Shown piece by piece: positions 39,405-49,089 of a DNA stretch of 64,000 nt; position 1 is the stretch's first letter, and the number at the start of each line of letters is the position of its first letter. The DNA lies in NCBI GenBank assembly GCA_900469475.1, contig UBXG01000005.1, positions 682,001 through 746,000 on the forward strand, read 5' to 3'. Both the position numbers and the translations under genes were made by a program. This stretch comes from Hyphomicrobiales bacterium (GTDB lineage Bacteria > Pseudomonadota > Alphaproteobacteria > Rhizobiales > Rhizobiaceae). A model generated the notes under the pieces. It saw nothing but the letters and a program-made list of their open reading frames with translations. It did no database searches and was not told the origin of the DNA.

Positions 39405-39430
39405 TGCAATCGACCCGCGGGTCGATTGCA
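39405..39430. repeat. Perfect 26-bp palindrome
   Basis: TGCAATCGACCCG is followed at once by its exact reverse complement, CGGGTCGATTGCA, with no loop. It lies between the convergent CBS and patatin genes. No T-run follows on either strand, so it may be a bidirectional terminator stem, an operator or a DNA-cruciform site. Confidence 0.8.
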
Positions 39431-39494
39431 GCGATTAGCTTCATAACCCTCAAGCGAAGGGCGGGTTGCTTTTCACAGTTTTTCGGATGACACG

Positions 39495-40454
39495 CTAGCG
39501 CGCGTAGGTTTCCTGCATGCGGCGGATTTCCGGCAACCTCGTCAGAGCCTCCTCATAGCCGCGTTCAATAGCTTCGCCGGCGCGATGGAATTCCGACAGA
39601 CCGATATCGCTGAGGCGGGGATGCATCGCAAGATCCGGCGGGTCTCCGGCCAAGCGAGCGCGAGCAATCCTATCCTGGATGATATTGAAAGCCTGCACCA
39701 TGACGCCAGTCATACCGAGTTTCATGGGCGGCGTCTCATCCCGCCGCAGCAAATCTCCGTTTGGCTGGCCCACATTGTGTTTGACGACAGCCGAGCGGCC
39801 GAAAAGGTCATAGTTCAGATTGACCGCCGCCACGAGCGGCTGCTCATACGAACGGCATACCGAAACCGGAACCGGATTGACGAGCGCGCCGTCGACCAAG
39901 GTACGGCCATTGCTTCGTACCGGCTCGAAAATGCCGGGCAGGGCATAAGAAGCCCTTAGCGCCGTGATCAACGAGCCGTTGGCAATCCAGACTTCATGCC
40001 CGGTATTCAATTCCGATGCGACAGCGACAAAGGGGCGGTCCAGATCCTCGATCGAAAAGCCTTCCAGGTGCTCCTGCATGCGCTTGGTCAACCGCATGCC
40101 GCCGAACAGGCCGCTGCCGCCGATGGTCAGGTCGAGGAGACTGGCGATGCGGCGCATCGTCAAAGAACGGGCAAAGGCCTCGAGTTCGTCTAGCTTGCCG
40201 GCAAGATAGCAGCCGCCAACCAGGGCGCCGATCGATGTGCCGGCGATCATGCCAACTTCGATGCCTGCCTCATCGAGCGCGCGCAGAACGCCGATATGCG
40301 CCCAGCCGCGCGCCGCCCCGCCGCCGAGCGCCAGAGCGATTTTGACTTTTCTGGGGGGAGACGGAGGAAGAAGTGGATTGGAGGTATCCTGCGAGAGGCC
40401 TGAACCCGTCAAGTTCTGTCCGCCGTTATGACGATTCAAGCCCCAATTCAGCAT
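39495..40454 (-). CDS. Patatin-like phospholipase (RssA type)
   Basis: A 319-aa lipid acyl hydrolase of the patatin family. The oxyanion motif is LALGGGAARGWAH, the nucleophile is S74 in AGTSIGALVGG, and the Asp is D188 in TLVDGALVNPV. The remaining part is helical with QAFNIIQDRIARARL near residue 265. The first 35 residues are Pro-rich and variable. No signal peptide, so it is probably cytoplasmic or membrane-associated. It is convergent with the CBS gene. Confidence 0.92.
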   Translation of the reverse strand: MLNWGLNRHNGGQNLTGSGLSQDTSNPLLPPSPPRKVKIALALGGGAARGWAHIGVLRALDEAGIEVGMIAGTSIGALVGGCYLAGKLDELEAFARSLTMRRIASLLDLTIGGSGLFGGMRLTKRMQEHLEGFSIEDLDRPFVAVASELNTGHEVWIANGSLITALRASYALPGIFEPVRSNGRTLVDGALVNPVPVSVCRSYEQPLVAAVNLNYDLFGRSAVVKHNVGQPNGDLLRRDETPPMKLGMTGVMVQAFNIIQDRIARARLAGDPPDLAMHPRLSDIGLSEFHRAGEAIERGYEEALTRLPEIRRMQETYAR

Positions 40455-40562
40455 TTAAACGCCTCCTCCAAGGCTCCGTGTGCCTCGGCTAAAATACTGT
40501 CCCTTTTTCGTTTCGAAATCGTATACTGGTTGTAGCTGGTTGAAACACCATCCCCGATAGGT

Positions 40563-41012
40563 CTACTGCTTGTAAACTTCTTCCGGATTGAAATGCAGGT
40601 GATCGTCGGTCACGCTCAGTACCGGCTTGCCATCTTCAAGCTCGACCGTTCGGTAGAAGCAGGAACGACGGCCAGTATGGCATGTTGCGTCATGTCCGGC
40701 CACCTCCACTTTCAGCCAGATTGCATCCTGATCGCAATCCGTGCGGATCTCCTTGACCGATTGCAGGTTTCCGGAGGTTTCGCCCTTTTTCCAGATCTTT
40801 CCGCGCGAGCGGCTGAAATAATGCGCCGTGCCTGTCTTGATCGTCAGGGCGAGCGCTTCGGCATTCATGTGCGCAACCATCAGCAGCTCGCCATCCTGCG
40901 CATCGGTCACGATCGCAGTGATCAGGCCGCGGTCGTCGAAGCGAGGGGTGAAATCGCCGGCATCCTCGAGTTCGGATTTATCTTCGGAAGGCGCATTGAA
41001 AATCAGATTCAT
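40563..41012 (-). CDS. hisI: Phosphoribosyl-AMP cyclohydrolase
   Basis: A 149-aa enzyme of histidine synthesis that opens the purine ring of PR-AMP. Zinc cysteines are in [13 protein letters not shown] and [11 protein letters not shown]; Mg-binding Asp are in [26 protein letters not shown] is a family hallmark. ATG 41012 (MNLIF) has CCGGAG before it. It is a stand-alone HisI, not fused to HisE. It lies 25 bases after folE on the same strand, so the two are likely co-transcribed. Confidence 0.96.
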   Translation of the reverse strand: MNLIFNAPSEDKSELEDAGDFTPRFDDRGLITAIVTDAQDGELLMVAHMNAEALALTIKTGTAHYFSRSRGKIWKKGETSGNLQSVKEIRTDCDQDAIWLKVEVAGHDATCHTGRRSCFYRTVELEDGKPVLSVTDDHLHFNPEEVYKQ

Positions 41013-41037
41013 CTCCGGCTCTTTCGTTGAAGCCCGG

Positions 41038-41649
41038 TCAGCGACCTCGGACCAAAGACATGAAGCGGGCCTGCTCAGCCGGATCGGCCTTGAAGGCACC
41101 CGTGAAGGTCATCGTCAGCGTGGAGGAACCCTGTTTCTGCACGCCGCGCATGGCCATGCACATATGCTCGGCGTCGATCATGACCGCGACACCGCGCGGA
41201 CGCAGCGTATCGTCGATCGCATTGGCGATCTGCGCCGTCATGGCCTCCTGCGTCTGCAGGCGACGACCGAAGATCTCGACGACGCGAGCGATCTTGGAGA
41301 GGCCAAGCACGCGGCCGTTCGGCAAATAGGCGACATGCGCCTTGCCGATGATCGGCACCATATGGTGTTCGCAATGGGAGAAAAACGGAATATCGCGGAC
41401 GAGGACGATGTCGTCGTAACCCGAAACCTCTTCGAAGGTTCGGCCGAGCACGTCTTCGGGATTCATGTCGTATCCGGCGAAAAGCTCGCGGTACGCCTTG
41501 GCGACACGCGCAGGCGTATCGAGCAGGCCTTCGCGTTGCGGATCATCGCCGGCCCAGCGAAGCAGAACGCGAACTGCGTCTTCGGCCTCCTTCTGCGACG
41601 GGCGTTCGGAATCAACGGATTGCGGAAAGTTCTTTACAATGGCGTCCAT
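41038..41649 (-). CDS. folE: GTP cyclohydrolase I, type IA
   Basis: A 203-aa enzyme that turns GTP into dihydroneopterin triphosphate for folate synthesis. The zinc ligands are Cys and His in [10 protein letters not shown] and the Cys in [32 protein letters not shown] and [11 protein letters not shown] are family blocks. The N-terminal 20 residues are variable. It is the first gene of folE-hisI; its upstream region is 290 bases and holds hairpins described separately. Confidence 0.96.
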   Translation of the reverse strand: MDAIVKNFPQSVDSERPSQKEAEDAVRVLLRWAGDDPQREGLLDTPARVAKAYRELFAGYDMNPEDVLGRTFEEVSGYDDIVLVRDIPFFSHCEHHMVPIIGKAHVAYLPNGRVLGLSKIARVVEIFGRRLQTQEAMTAQIANAIDDTLRPRGVAVMIDAEHMCMAMRGVQKQGSSTLTMTFTGAFKADPAEQARFMSLVRGR

Positions 41650-41942
41650 TACCTGTGGTTCTCCTGATCCGCCAAGCGGATATCATCTTGTCGGACTCGC
41701 CACTGGCATTCCCCGAGGTACGGAGATTGTGTACCTTTGGCGGGCTCCGGGGCGTTCTGGCTGGCGGACAAGCCTGCCGTCCTGCACGGTTTCCCATCAA
41801 ACTTACAGAAGACCATTGCATTTCGATGGTCTTCGAACGACATACATATAGTATGGCATTGTCCCTGTGAAAGTGTCCTAAGCGGACACGCTGTGTTTTT
41901 TGTTTTGAAACGCAAAACAGGTGCATCGGAGCGAAATCTGTG
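41650..41942. promoter_or_regulatory. Divergent intergenic region with two hairpins
   Basis: The region between divergent folE and the NifU-like gene. It holds GAAGACCAT-N9-ATGGTCTTC (41808-41834) and GTGTCC-TAAGC-GGACAC (41873-41889). The second is followed on the plus strand by TGTTTTTTGTTTT, so it could end or attenuate a transcript toward the NifU-like gene. No protein gene is seen. Confidence 0.5.
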
Positions 41943-42404
41943 ATGGACGACATCTACAACAGCAAAATCCTGGAGTTTGCCGGCAATATCGGCCGCATCG
42001 GCAGCCTTCCCGACGCCGATGCCAGCGCCCAGGCCCATTCCAGACTGTGCGGTTCTCGCGTCAAAATCTGGCTGAAAATGGACGGCGATGTGGTGACCGA
42101 TTTTGCCCATGACGTCAAGGCCTGTGCGCTCGGCCAGGCATCGTCGTCGATCATGGCCCGCCACGTCGTCGGTGCTTCGGCGGAAGAAGTCCGCAAGGCC
42201 AGGGAAGACATGCTTGCCATGCTCAAGGCTGACGGTGAGGGGCCGGATGGCCGTTTTGAGGATATGCGTTACCTGAAGCCCGTCAGGGATTACAAGGCGC
42301 GTCATGCCTCGACGATGCTGACATTCGATGCGGTCGTGGATGCCATCGGGCAGATAGAAGTAGCGCGTCAAGGCGGAAATGCCAAAACGGCTGAAGCCGT
42401 CTGA
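41943..42404 (+). CDS. NifU/IscU-like Fe-S scaffold protein
   Basis: A 153-aa protein of the IscU/NifU N-terminal family. The first two cluster cysteines are C36 in SRLCGSRV and C61 in KACALGQASSS. The third, normally in the PxRxxC region, is missing: the segment reads KARHASTMLTF. It therefore may use another ligand or act as a partial scaffold. The window's suf operon is the main Fe-S system. It is followed 11 bases later by yidD. ATG 41943 is used; a GTG at 41940 is directly before it. Confidence 0.85.
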   Translation: MDDIYNSKILEFAGNIGRIGSLPDADASAQAHSRLCGSRVKIWLKMDGDVVTDFAHDVKACALGQASSSIMARHVVGASAEEVRKAREDMLAMLKADGEGPDGRFEDMRYLKPVRDYKARHASTMLTFDAVVDAIGQIEVARQGGNAKTAEAV

Positions 42405-42415
42405 GCGGGCTGATC

Positions 42416-42838
42416 ATGTGCCAATTCTGTCTCATGCAGGACGAGGATGAAGACGAAGGCGGTACTGCTCCCTCCAGGCGAGCACGGCGGGATGCATCAC
42501 CGGCCGGCGACAGGGCAATAAAGTCGCGCAATTATGCCGGGCCTTTCCGCAAGACGCCCGACCGGCTTTTCGGAATGGGCCTCATTCGCCTCTATCAACT
42601 GACGCTTTCCGGCTTCATCGGCAATTCCTGCCGCCATATCCCGACCTGCTCGGAATATGGCTATGAGGCGGTTGCCCGCCATGGGCTTTGGGCTGGCGGC
42701 TGGATGACACTGTTTCGTTTGGCGCGCTGCGGCCCGGGAGGGACAAGCGGGCTCGATCCTGTGCCTGGAGAACTGGAACTGCGCTATCACTGGTGGACTC
42801 CCTGGCGCTATTTCCGCCTTGGGCAAAAGGCTGCCTGA
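42416..42838 (+). CDS. yidD: Membrane protein insertion efficiency factor YidD
   Basis: A 140-aa protein of the YidD family, which helps YidC insert proteins into the inner membrane. The core has LIRLYQLTLSGFIGNSCRHI, PTCSEYGYEAVARHG and WRYFRLG-type ends, with the conserved cysteines in SCRHIPTCSEY. The first 45 residues are an acidic and basic tail (QDEDEDEGG) not seen in the short E. coli protein. ATG 42416 is the first start; 42434 is possible. In rhizobia it is often next to the NifU-like gene, away from yidC. Confidence 0.93.
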   Translation: MCQFCLMQDEDEDEGGTAPSRRARRDASPAGDRAIKSRNYAGPFRKTPDRLFGMGLIRLYQLTLSGFIGNSCRHIPTCSEYGYEAVARHGLWAGGWMTLFRLARCGPGGTSGLDPVPGELELRYHWWTPWRYFRLGQKAA

Positions 42839-42841
42839 CCG

Positions 42842-43369
42842 TTGGCGGTCTACGTCGCGCTGCTCTACAGCATTGGCCTCGACTCGGGCCGCAGAGTTGT
42901 TATGACCGATCTCAAGGCCATGGCGGAGAGTTTGGGCTTTCGCAATGCCCGAACGCTTGTCGCAACCGGCAATCTCGTTTTCGAAGCCGAGCCGCAGCCG
43001 ATTGCGTCGATCGAGGCACAACTCGAAGCGGGTTTTGCCGCGGCTTTCGGCAAGCATGTCGACATCATCGCGCGTGATGCCGACGCATGGCTGAAACTTG
43101 TCGAGGGCAATCCTTTCCTCGACGGAATCGCTAGCGAGGTCATCGTGCGAGTGATGCGCCAGCCGCTCGAACCGGACGTTCTTGATATGCTCGCGAGATA
43201 CAGGCGAGATGAGCGCATGGCCGTTGTCAACGGCGATCTCTGGATCGATTTCGGTCTCAAAGCCAGCGAGTCGAAAATGCTGCCGGCTTTGACGACAAAG
43301 CGGCTCGGCATTGGAACGATGCGAAACTGGAACACCGTGCGCGGTTTAGCCGAGATGGTCCGAGCCTAG
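42842..43369 (+). CDS. DUF1697 family protein
   Basis: A 175-aa protein of the DUF1697 family. Blocks are YVALLYSIGLDSGRRVVM, MAESLGFRNARTLVATGNLV, VIVRVMRQPLEPDVL and LGIGTMRNWNTVRGLAEM. Function is unknown. The usual start MxxYVALLRAVNV is matched closely with TTG 42842, three bases after the yidD stop; there is no better start. It may be co-transcribed with yidD. Confidence 0.82.
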   Translation: MAVYVALLYSIGLDSGRRVVMTDLKAMAESLGFRNARTLVATGNLVFEAEPQPIASIEAQLEAGFAAAFGKHVDIIARDADAWLKLVEGNPFLDGIASEVIVRVMRQPLEPDVLDMLARYRRDERMAVVNGDLWIDFGLKASESKMLPALTTKRLGIGTMRNWNTVRGLAEMVRA

Positions 43370-43497
43370 CGCCGCTTTTCCTTTACTCGAATAGGAAATA
43401 CCGCTATCAGGCGCGCGGACTTAAGTACGCATTTACTTGGTCCGCATCTTTCGAAACCACCCGCATTCGTTGGCGGGACTGGACAAGGAGAATATAA

Positions 43498-45486
43498 ATG
43501 TCCCAATCCGTTTCCCTGACATTTCCCGATTGTTCCGTGCGCAGCTTCGCTGCCGGCACGACCGGTCGCGATGTCGCCGAATCCATTTCCAAGTCACTTG
43601 CCAAGAAAGCTGTCGCCATTGCCGTCGACGGCACCGTGCGCGATCTTTCCGATCCCGTGACCGACGGCAAGATCGAGATCATCACCCGGTCGGACGACCG
43701 TGCGCTGGAACTGATCCGCCACGACACCGCGCACGTGCTTGCCGAAGCCGTACAGGAGCTTTGGCCGGGAACGCAGGTGACGATCGGCCCGGTCATCGAA
43801 AACGGCTTCTATTACGATTTCGCCAAGAACGAGCCGTTTACTCCCGATGATCTGCCTGTGATCGAGAAGCGGATGCGCGAGATCATCCAGCGCAACAAGC
43901 CGTTCACCAAGGAAATCTGGTCGCGCGAGAAGGCGAGGGAAGTCTTTGCCGCCAAGGGCGAAAACTACAAGGTGGAGCTGGTCGATGCGATCCCGGAAGG
44001 TCAGGATCTGAAGATCTATTACCAGGGTGACTGGTTCGATCTCTGCCGTGGTCCGCACATGGCTTCGACGGGCCAGATCGGCAACGCCTTCAAGCTGATG
44101 AAGGTCGCCGGCGCCTATTGGCGTGGGGACAGCAACAATCCGATGCTGACCCGCATCTATGGCACGGCGTTTGCCGAACAGTCGGATCTCGACAACTATC
44201 TGCACATTCTTGCCGAGGCCGAAAAGCGCGATCATCGCCGTCTCGGCCGCGAAATGGACTTGTTCCATTTCCAGGAAGAAGGCCCCGGCGTCGTTTTCTG
44301 GCACGGCAAGGGCTGGCGCATGTTCCAGACGCTGGTGTCCTATATGCGCCGGCGGCTGCAGGGCGACTATCAGGAAGTCAACGCACCGCAGGTGCTCGAC
44401 AAGTCGCTTTGGGAGACCTCGGGTCACTGGGGCTGGTACCGTGACAACATGTTCAAGGTCACCGTCGCCGGCGACGATACCGACGACGATCGCGTCTTCG
44501 CGCTGAAGCCGATGAACTGCCCGGGCCATATCCAGATCTTCAAGCATGGCTTGAAGTCTTACCGCGAACTGCCGATTCGCCTTGCGGAATTCGGTGCCGT
44601 ACATCGCTATGAGCCTTCGGGTGCGTTGCATGGCCTAATGCGCGTGCGCGGCTTTACGCAGGACGATGCTCACATCTTCTGCACCGACGAGCAGATGGCG
44701 GCCGAGTGCCTGAAGATCAATGATCTCATTCTCTCGGTCTATGAGGATTTCGGCTTCAAGGAGATCGTCGTCAAGCTCTCGACCCGCCCGGAAAAGCGCG
44801 TCGGTTCGGACGAGCTATGGGATCGCGCCGAAAGCGTGATGATGGACGTGCTGAAAACGATCGAGGCGCAGTCCGAAGGGCGCATCAAGACTGGCATTCT
44901 GCCGGGCGAGGGCGCTTTCTACGGTCCGAAGTTCGAATATACGCTCAAGGATGCCATCGGCCGTGAATGGCAGTGCGGTACGACCCAGGTCGATTTCAAC
45001 CTGCCGGAGCGCTTCGGTGCCTTCTACATCGACCAGCACTCGGAAAAGACGCAGCCTGTCATGATCCATCGCGCAATTTGCGGTTCGATGGAACGCTTCC
45101 TCGGCATCCTGATCGAGAACTTCGCCGGTCACATGCCGCTGTGGGTCTCGCCGCTGCAGGTCGTCGTCGCCACCATCACCTCGGAAGCCGATGCCTATGG
45201 CGAAGAGGTGGCGGAAGCGCTGCGCGATGCCGGTCTCGATGTCGAGACCGACTTCCGCAACGAGAAGATCAACTACAAGATCCGCGAGCACTCGGTGACG
45301 AAGGTTCCGGTGATCATCGTTTGCGGCAAGAAGGAAGCCGAGGAGCGTTCGGTCAATATCCGCCGCCTCGGCAGCCAATCGCAGACATCCATGTCGCTCG
45401 ACGAGGCGATCGCCTCGCTTGCTCTCGAAGCGACACCGCCGGACATTCTGCGCAAACGCGAAGCACGGCGCGTCAAGGCCGCTTGA
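43498..45486 (+). CDS. thrS: Threonyl-tRNA synthetase
   Basis: A 662-aa class II aminoacyl-tRNA synthetase. Residues 1-62 are the TGS domain. The editing domain has the HxxxH motif [11 protein letters not shown] and the later YDF and CRGPHM pieces. Class II motifs lie in the catalytic core: [37 protein letters not shown] and [17 protein letters not shown]. The anticodon-binding domain fills the last 110 residues. ATG 43498 follows AAGGAG. It is a single-copy housekeeping gene; no leader control is evident. Confidence 0.98.
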   Translation: MSQSVSLTFPDCSVRSFAAGTTGRDVAESISKSLAKKAVAIAVDGTVRDLSDPVTDGKIEIITRSDDRALELIRHDTAHVLAEAVQELWPGTQVTIGPVIENGFYYDFAKNEPFTPDDLPVIEKRMREIIQRNKPFTKEIWSREKAREVFAAKGENYKVELVDAIPEGQDLKIYYQGDWFDLCRGPHMASTGQIGNAFKLMKVAGAYWRGDSNNPMLTRIYGTAFAEQSDLDNYLHILAEAEKRDHRRLGREMDLFHFQEEGPGVVFWHGKGWRMFQTLVSYMRRRLQGDYQEVNAPQVLDKSLWETSGHWGWYRDNMFKVTVAGDDTDDDRVFALKPMNCPGHIQIFKHGLKSYRELPIRLAEFGAVHRYEPSGALHGLMRVRGFTQDDAHIFCTDEQMAAECLKINDLILSVYEDFGFKEIVVKLSTRPEKRVGSDELWDRAESVMMDVLKTIEAQSEGRIKTGILPGEGAFYGPKFEYTLKDAIGREWQCGTTQVDFNLPERFGAFYIDQHSEKTQPVMIHRAICGSMERFLGILIENFAGHMPLWVSPLQVVVATITSEADAYGEEVAEALRDAGLDVETDFRNEKINYKIREHSVTKVPVIIVCGKKEAEERSVNIRRLGSQSQTSMSLDEAIASLALEATPPDILRKREARRVKAA

Positions 45487-45629
45487 CGCCCTCATACCTG
45501 GCGGCACCTTCAGGGTGCCGTCAGAGAACTGACATACAGCTTTCATATAGTTGATGAATCAACGCGTTGCTGTGGCTGCAGCATGTGACGCAACTGTGAC
45601 CATAGGAGCGGGGCAGCCCCGTCGCGCAC

Positions 45630-46469
45630 TTGGAATTCAAAGAATTATCCTACGCCAACGAACGGGACACGCGGATCAAGCGCTGGTTCATCCGCTCCAT
45701 CGAAGGTCTTTCCGGCCGGGATCGTTACGCCCGGCTCTACGATATCTGGCGCACCGATATCGTCGGCAAGAGCGAGCGGGTCTTCGGCAAGATGCTCGAT
45801 CTCATCGATGTGCGCCTGCTCATCAAGGGCGAGTGGCCGCCGAACCAGATTCCAGAAGCGCCGATCGTCATCGTCGCCAATCACCCCTACGGCATCGGCG
45901 ACGGCATCGCGGTGTTGGCGCTTGCCGAGCAACTGGGGCGCCCCTTCAAGGTCCTCATCAACAACGAATTGTTGAAAGTGCCTGAAATGAACGACTATTC
46001 GCTACCGGTTTCCTTCGAGGAAACTAAGGAAGCGATGGCAATCAACATGAAGACCCGGCATGAGGCCGTTCGCCTGCTCAAGGAAGGCACGACGATCATC
46101 GTCTTTCCAGCCGGCGGTGTGGCAACCGCCAAGAAGGGTTTCGGCCGGGCAGAAGATCTGCCCTGGAAAATATTCCCGGCAAAACTCATTCAGGCGGCCC
46201 GCGCCAGCGTCATTCCCATCTATTTCGAGGGGCAGAACGGCCGGCTGTTCCATCTGGCAAGCCGGCTTTCGATGACCCTGCGCATCTCACTGCTAATCCG
46301 CGAATTCCGGCGTCTCTCCGGTAGCACCATCACTGCCCATATCGGCGCTCTTCGCAGCTGGGAGGCCCTTAGCGAGGGCAGTGACCGCAAGGATCTGCTG
46401 GCGAAGCTCTATGGCGCAGTCTTCTCCATGGCCCCGCCGAGAAAGGTGCTGCGGCGCCGGGCGGGATGA
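45630..46469 (+). CDS. Lysophospholipid acyltransferase-like protein
   Basis: A 279-aa protein of the PlsC-like acyltransferase group. The acyl-transfer motif is IVIVANHPYGIGDGIAVLAL, with H-x5-D spacing instead of the classic H-x4-D, as seen in a divergent subgroup. The second motif lies in TIIVFPAGGVATAKKG and the third in ASVIPIYFEGQNGRLF. The substrate could be a phospholipid or a lipid such as ornithine lipid; not decidable here. The start TTG 45630 has no close ribosome site, so the true start is uncertain. A stem CGGCACC/GGTGCCG lies at 45502-45520 after thrS. Confidence 0.8.
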   Translation: MEFKELSYANERDTRIKRWFIRSIEGLSGRDRYARLYDIWRTDIVGKSERVFGKMLDLIDVRLLIKGEWPPNQIPEAPIVIVANHPYGIGDGIAVLALAEQLGRPFKVLINNELLKVPEMNDYSLPVSFEETKEAMAINMKTRHEAVRLLKEGTTIIVFPAGGVATAKKGFGRAEDLPWKIFPAKLIQAARASVIPIYFEGQNGRLFHLASRLSMTLRISLLIREFRRLSGSTITAHIGALRSWEALSEGSDRKDLLAKLYGAVFSMAPPRKVLRRRAG

Positions 46470-46545
46470 TTCGCGAGACTTTTGTCGCCGAGTGACAACT
46501 GTCTGGATGGTTCGCGCCAGCGACCAAATGTCGCCGTCGCAGTTG

Positions 46546-47661
46546 TCAATCCATGCTATCGCCGTCGTCGCCGCCAGCGGCCGGCGCCAATTGTTCATAG
46601 GTGGGCAGCGGCTGCTGGTTGGTCGTGGCCGGCGGTGTCTGGCTCTGGCGCATTGGCGGCATCTGGATCGGCAGCTGTCGGGCCGATTGTTCGGTATCGA
46701 CCTCCTGCGGCTGTTGCTGTTTCATCAGCACTTCCACATCCGTATTCATGCCGGCGGCGACGGTAAAGTCGCGCTGATAGATCTTGTCCTTGTTTCGGGC
46801 GACGGCCGTGTAGCGGCCTTCCGCAAGCACCATGGTCGGGAACGCGCTGACGCTTTCGCCAACGATATCGCCCGCAGCTGTCAGGATCGACCAGGCAGTA
46901 TCGGCGATTGCCTCACCGCCGGCATCAGAAACCAGCTTGAAGGTGATCTTTGCCGCCCTGTGCTGAATGGTCGCTTCCGTCACCTTGCCGGCTTCCACCT
47001 GGATATCGGCGCGGATGACGGCATTGACCTCGCCATATTCGGAAACGACATGATAGGTGCCGGCACTCAGGCCGACCAGCGTGTTCGGCTTGACATCGTC
47101 CATGACAAGACCACGCTCGCCGTCCTCCTTGGTTTCGCTCGAGTAGATCGAGAAACTCAGCTCGTTCGGAGGGATGCGGACATCGGGCCCGGATACGGCG
47201 TTCAGGACCATGCCACCGGCATCGAGAACCATCGTCTGCTTCTGGGGGTCGCCGCTTTCAGGCACGCTCAGCCGCTTGGTGACGCCGGCGCGGCCGAAAG
47301 AGACATTGACGAAATAATCGCCCGGCAAAAGGTGAAAGGAGGCCGAGCCTCCGCGCGAACTGGCGACCAGCGGCAGTTTGCCATCAGCGCCCGCAATCGG
47401 GCTGAAGACGTACCAGGCGAGGCCCTGCTGCTGCGGGCCGCTCTGGGGCGTGAGTTTGGCTTCGAGGGAAACGTCGCGCAATGTGCGCGCAGGCGAATTC
47501 TCGCCATTCGGTGCCACGAAAGCATTGAGCTTAGGCATCTTGACGCTGCCGTCGAGCTGCTTGAATTCCTTAAAGGCATCCTGTGCCGGGACGGCAGTGT
47601 TCATGCTCACAAGCATCGCGAAAGCCGCGCTCAATCGGCGAGCGGATGAAATGCCTGACAT
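46546..47661 (-). CDS. Secreted protein with repeated beta domains, function unknown
   Basis: A 371-aa exported protein. Residues 1-25 form a signal peptide (AFAMLVSMNTAVPAQ). The mature part has three or four stretches of about 80 residues with the look of carboxypeptidase-regulatory or Ig-like beta folds, for example GTYHVVSEYGEVNAVIRADI and GRYTAVARNKDKIYQRDFTV. It ends in a Gln/Pro-rich tail with PPMRQSQTPPATTNQQP. I recognise no function. ATG 47661 is taken; ATG 47712 would add a basic stretch before the signal peptide. Confidence 0.75.
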   Translation of the reverse strand: MSGISSARRLSAAFAMLVSMNTAVPAQDAFKEFKQLDGSVKMPKLNAFVAPNGENSPARTLRDVSLEAKLTPQSGPQQQGLAWYVFSPIAGADGKLPLVASSRGGSASFHLLPGDYFVNVSFGRAGVTKRLSVPESGDPQKQTMVLDAGGMVLNAVSGPDVRIPPNELSFSIYSSETKEDGERGLVMDDVKPNTLVGLSAGTYHVVSEYGEVNAVIRADIQVEAGKVTEATIQHRAAKITFKLVSDAGGEAIADTAWSILTAAGDIVGESVSAFPTMVLAEGRYTAVARNKDKIYQRDFTVAAGMNTDVEVLMKQQQPQEVDTEQSARQLPIQMPPMRQSQTPPATTNQQPLPTYEQLAPAAGGDDGDSMD

Positions 47662-47769
47662 GAATACCCAACCGATTGACTTCCGATAAAACACACGCCA
47701 CTTCAAAACCAATGCGGTGGCAAATTCAAGACCTACATCCCATAAAGCCCAAATGAAGGCAGTTCCTTA

Positions 47770-48357
47770 ATGAAAACCGATATCAAGCTGGTCGACTATC
47801 TCGCGGTGCGCCGATCTATTCCTGCGTTTCAAATGTCGGAACCAGGCCCGGACAAGGCTGAAATCGAGGAGATTCTCCGGTTGGCGTCGCGTGTGCCGGA
47901 TCATGGCAAGCTCGCGCCATGGCGCTTCATCGTCTATCGCGGCGGGGAACGCGCCCGCATCAGTGAAGAGCTGCTGAAGCTCGCGCTGGAAGCCAAGCCC
48001 GACCTGTCGGAAGAAATGATTCAGGTCGAGCGCACCCGGTTCACTCGCGCACCCGTGGTCATCGCAGTCGTCAGCAAGGCGGCGCCGCATTTCAAGATCC
48101 CGGAGTGGGAGCAGTTGATGTCGGCGGGCGCGCTTTGCTTGAACTTGCTAATGGCGGCCAATGCCCATGGCTGGGTCTCCAACTGGCTGACGGAATGGTT
48201 CGCCTTCGACGAACGCGCCTATCCTCTGCTCGGAGTAAAGCCGGGCGAGAAGGTTGCCGGCTTCATCCATATCGGCTCGACAAGCTTCCCGCCCGTCGAA
48301 CGCCCGCGCCCGGAGCTGTCGGAAACGGTGACCTGGATCGGCGGCGAGGACGCGTGA
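47770..48357 (+). CDS. Nitroreductase-family flavoprotein
   Basis: A 195-aa FMN-dependent nitroreductase. FMN-binding blocks are [34 protein letters not shown] and [20 protein letters not shown], with KVAGFIHIG near the end. Close relatives include YdjA-like and other small quinone or nitro reductases; the substrate is unknown. Its stop overlaps the start of the next gene by one base (TGATG), so they are coupled. Both are flavin enzymes, which suggests a shared role. Confidence 0.9.
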   Translation: MKTDIKLVDYLAVRRSIPAFQMSEPGPDKAEIEEILRLASRVPDHGKLAPWRFIVYRGGERARISEELLKLALEAKPDLSEEMIQVERTRFTRAPVVIAVVSKAAPHFKIPEWEQLMSAGALCLNLLMAANAHGWVSNWLTEWFAFDERAYPLLGVKPGEKVAGFIHIGSTSFPPVERPRPELSETVTWIGGEDA

Positions 48358-48962
48358 TGTTCTATACGACAGACACCAATCGCCACGGTCTGGCGCATGA
48401 TCCTTTCAAGGCAATCGTCGCGCCGCGGCCGATCGGCTGGATCGGCAGCAAGGGCAGGGATGGTTCGCTGAATCTCTCGCCCTATTCCTTTTTCAATGCC
48501 GTCAGCGATCGGCCGAAGCTGGTAATGTTTTCTTCCGCCGGTCGAAAAGACAGCGTGCGCAATGTCGAGGAAACCGGCGTCTTTACTGCCAACCTCGTTA
48601 GTCGCCATATCGTGGAGAAGATGAACCACTCTTCGATTGCCGTTCCCTATGGGGTCAACGAATTCGAACTTGCCGGACTGACTGCTAGGCCCGGCGAGCT
48701 GGTCGATGCGCCCTATGTCGCCGAAGCCTTTGCCGTGCTCGAATGCCGGGTGACTGAAATCCTGCAGCCCAAGGGTCTCAATGGCGAGACATCCGAAAAT
48801 ATCATGGTCATCGGCCAGGTTGTCGGTATCCATATCGACGAGACGATCATTCGCGAAGGCCGGCTGGACATGGCGTTGGCGCGTCCCATCGCACGCATGG
48901 GCTATATGGATTATAGCGAGGGCAGCGAGGTCTTCGAGATGATGAGGCCAAAGGCGCCCTGA
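48357..48962 (+). CDS. Flavin-reductase-like split-barrel protein
   Basis: A 201-aa FMN-binding protein of the flavin reductase-like split-barrel fold. Blocks are FKAIVAPRPIGWIGSKG, SLNLSPYSFFNAVSDRPKLV and FTANLVSRHIVEKMNHSS, with AVLECRVTEI in the second half. The family includes flavin reductases and FMN-binding oxidoreductases. It is coupled to the nitroreductase by a one-base overlap. The substrate is not known. Confidence 0.9.
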   Translation: MFYTTDTNRHGLAHDPFKAIVAPRPIGWIGSKGRDGSLNLSPYSFFNAVSDRPKLVMFSSAGRKDSVRNVEETGVFTANLVSRHIVEKMNHSSIAVPYGVNEFELAGLTARPGELVDAPYVAEAFAVLECRVTEILQPKGLNGETSENIMVIGQVVGIHIDETIIREGRLDMALARPIARMGYMDYSEGSEVFEMMRPKAP

Positions 48963-49089
48963 AGGCGCTACTCATGCCCGCAGGAGAAAGGTTAACAAGC
49001 AAGGTAAACGTCCCGTAAACCTTTGCCCGATAAGGTGAAGTATAGGAATTTGCGGGGCAAGAATCGCCCCGCCGATATCGGGGCGTTAC

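Noticed and set aside
43594..44631. Minus-strand frame across thrS
   Set aside because: Antisense shadow of thrS, which has complete synthetase motifs.
46381..47649. Plus-strand frame across the secreted protein at 46546-47661
   Set aside because: The minus-strand gene has a signal peptide and repeated folds; the plus frame has no such features and overlaps the acyltransferase end.
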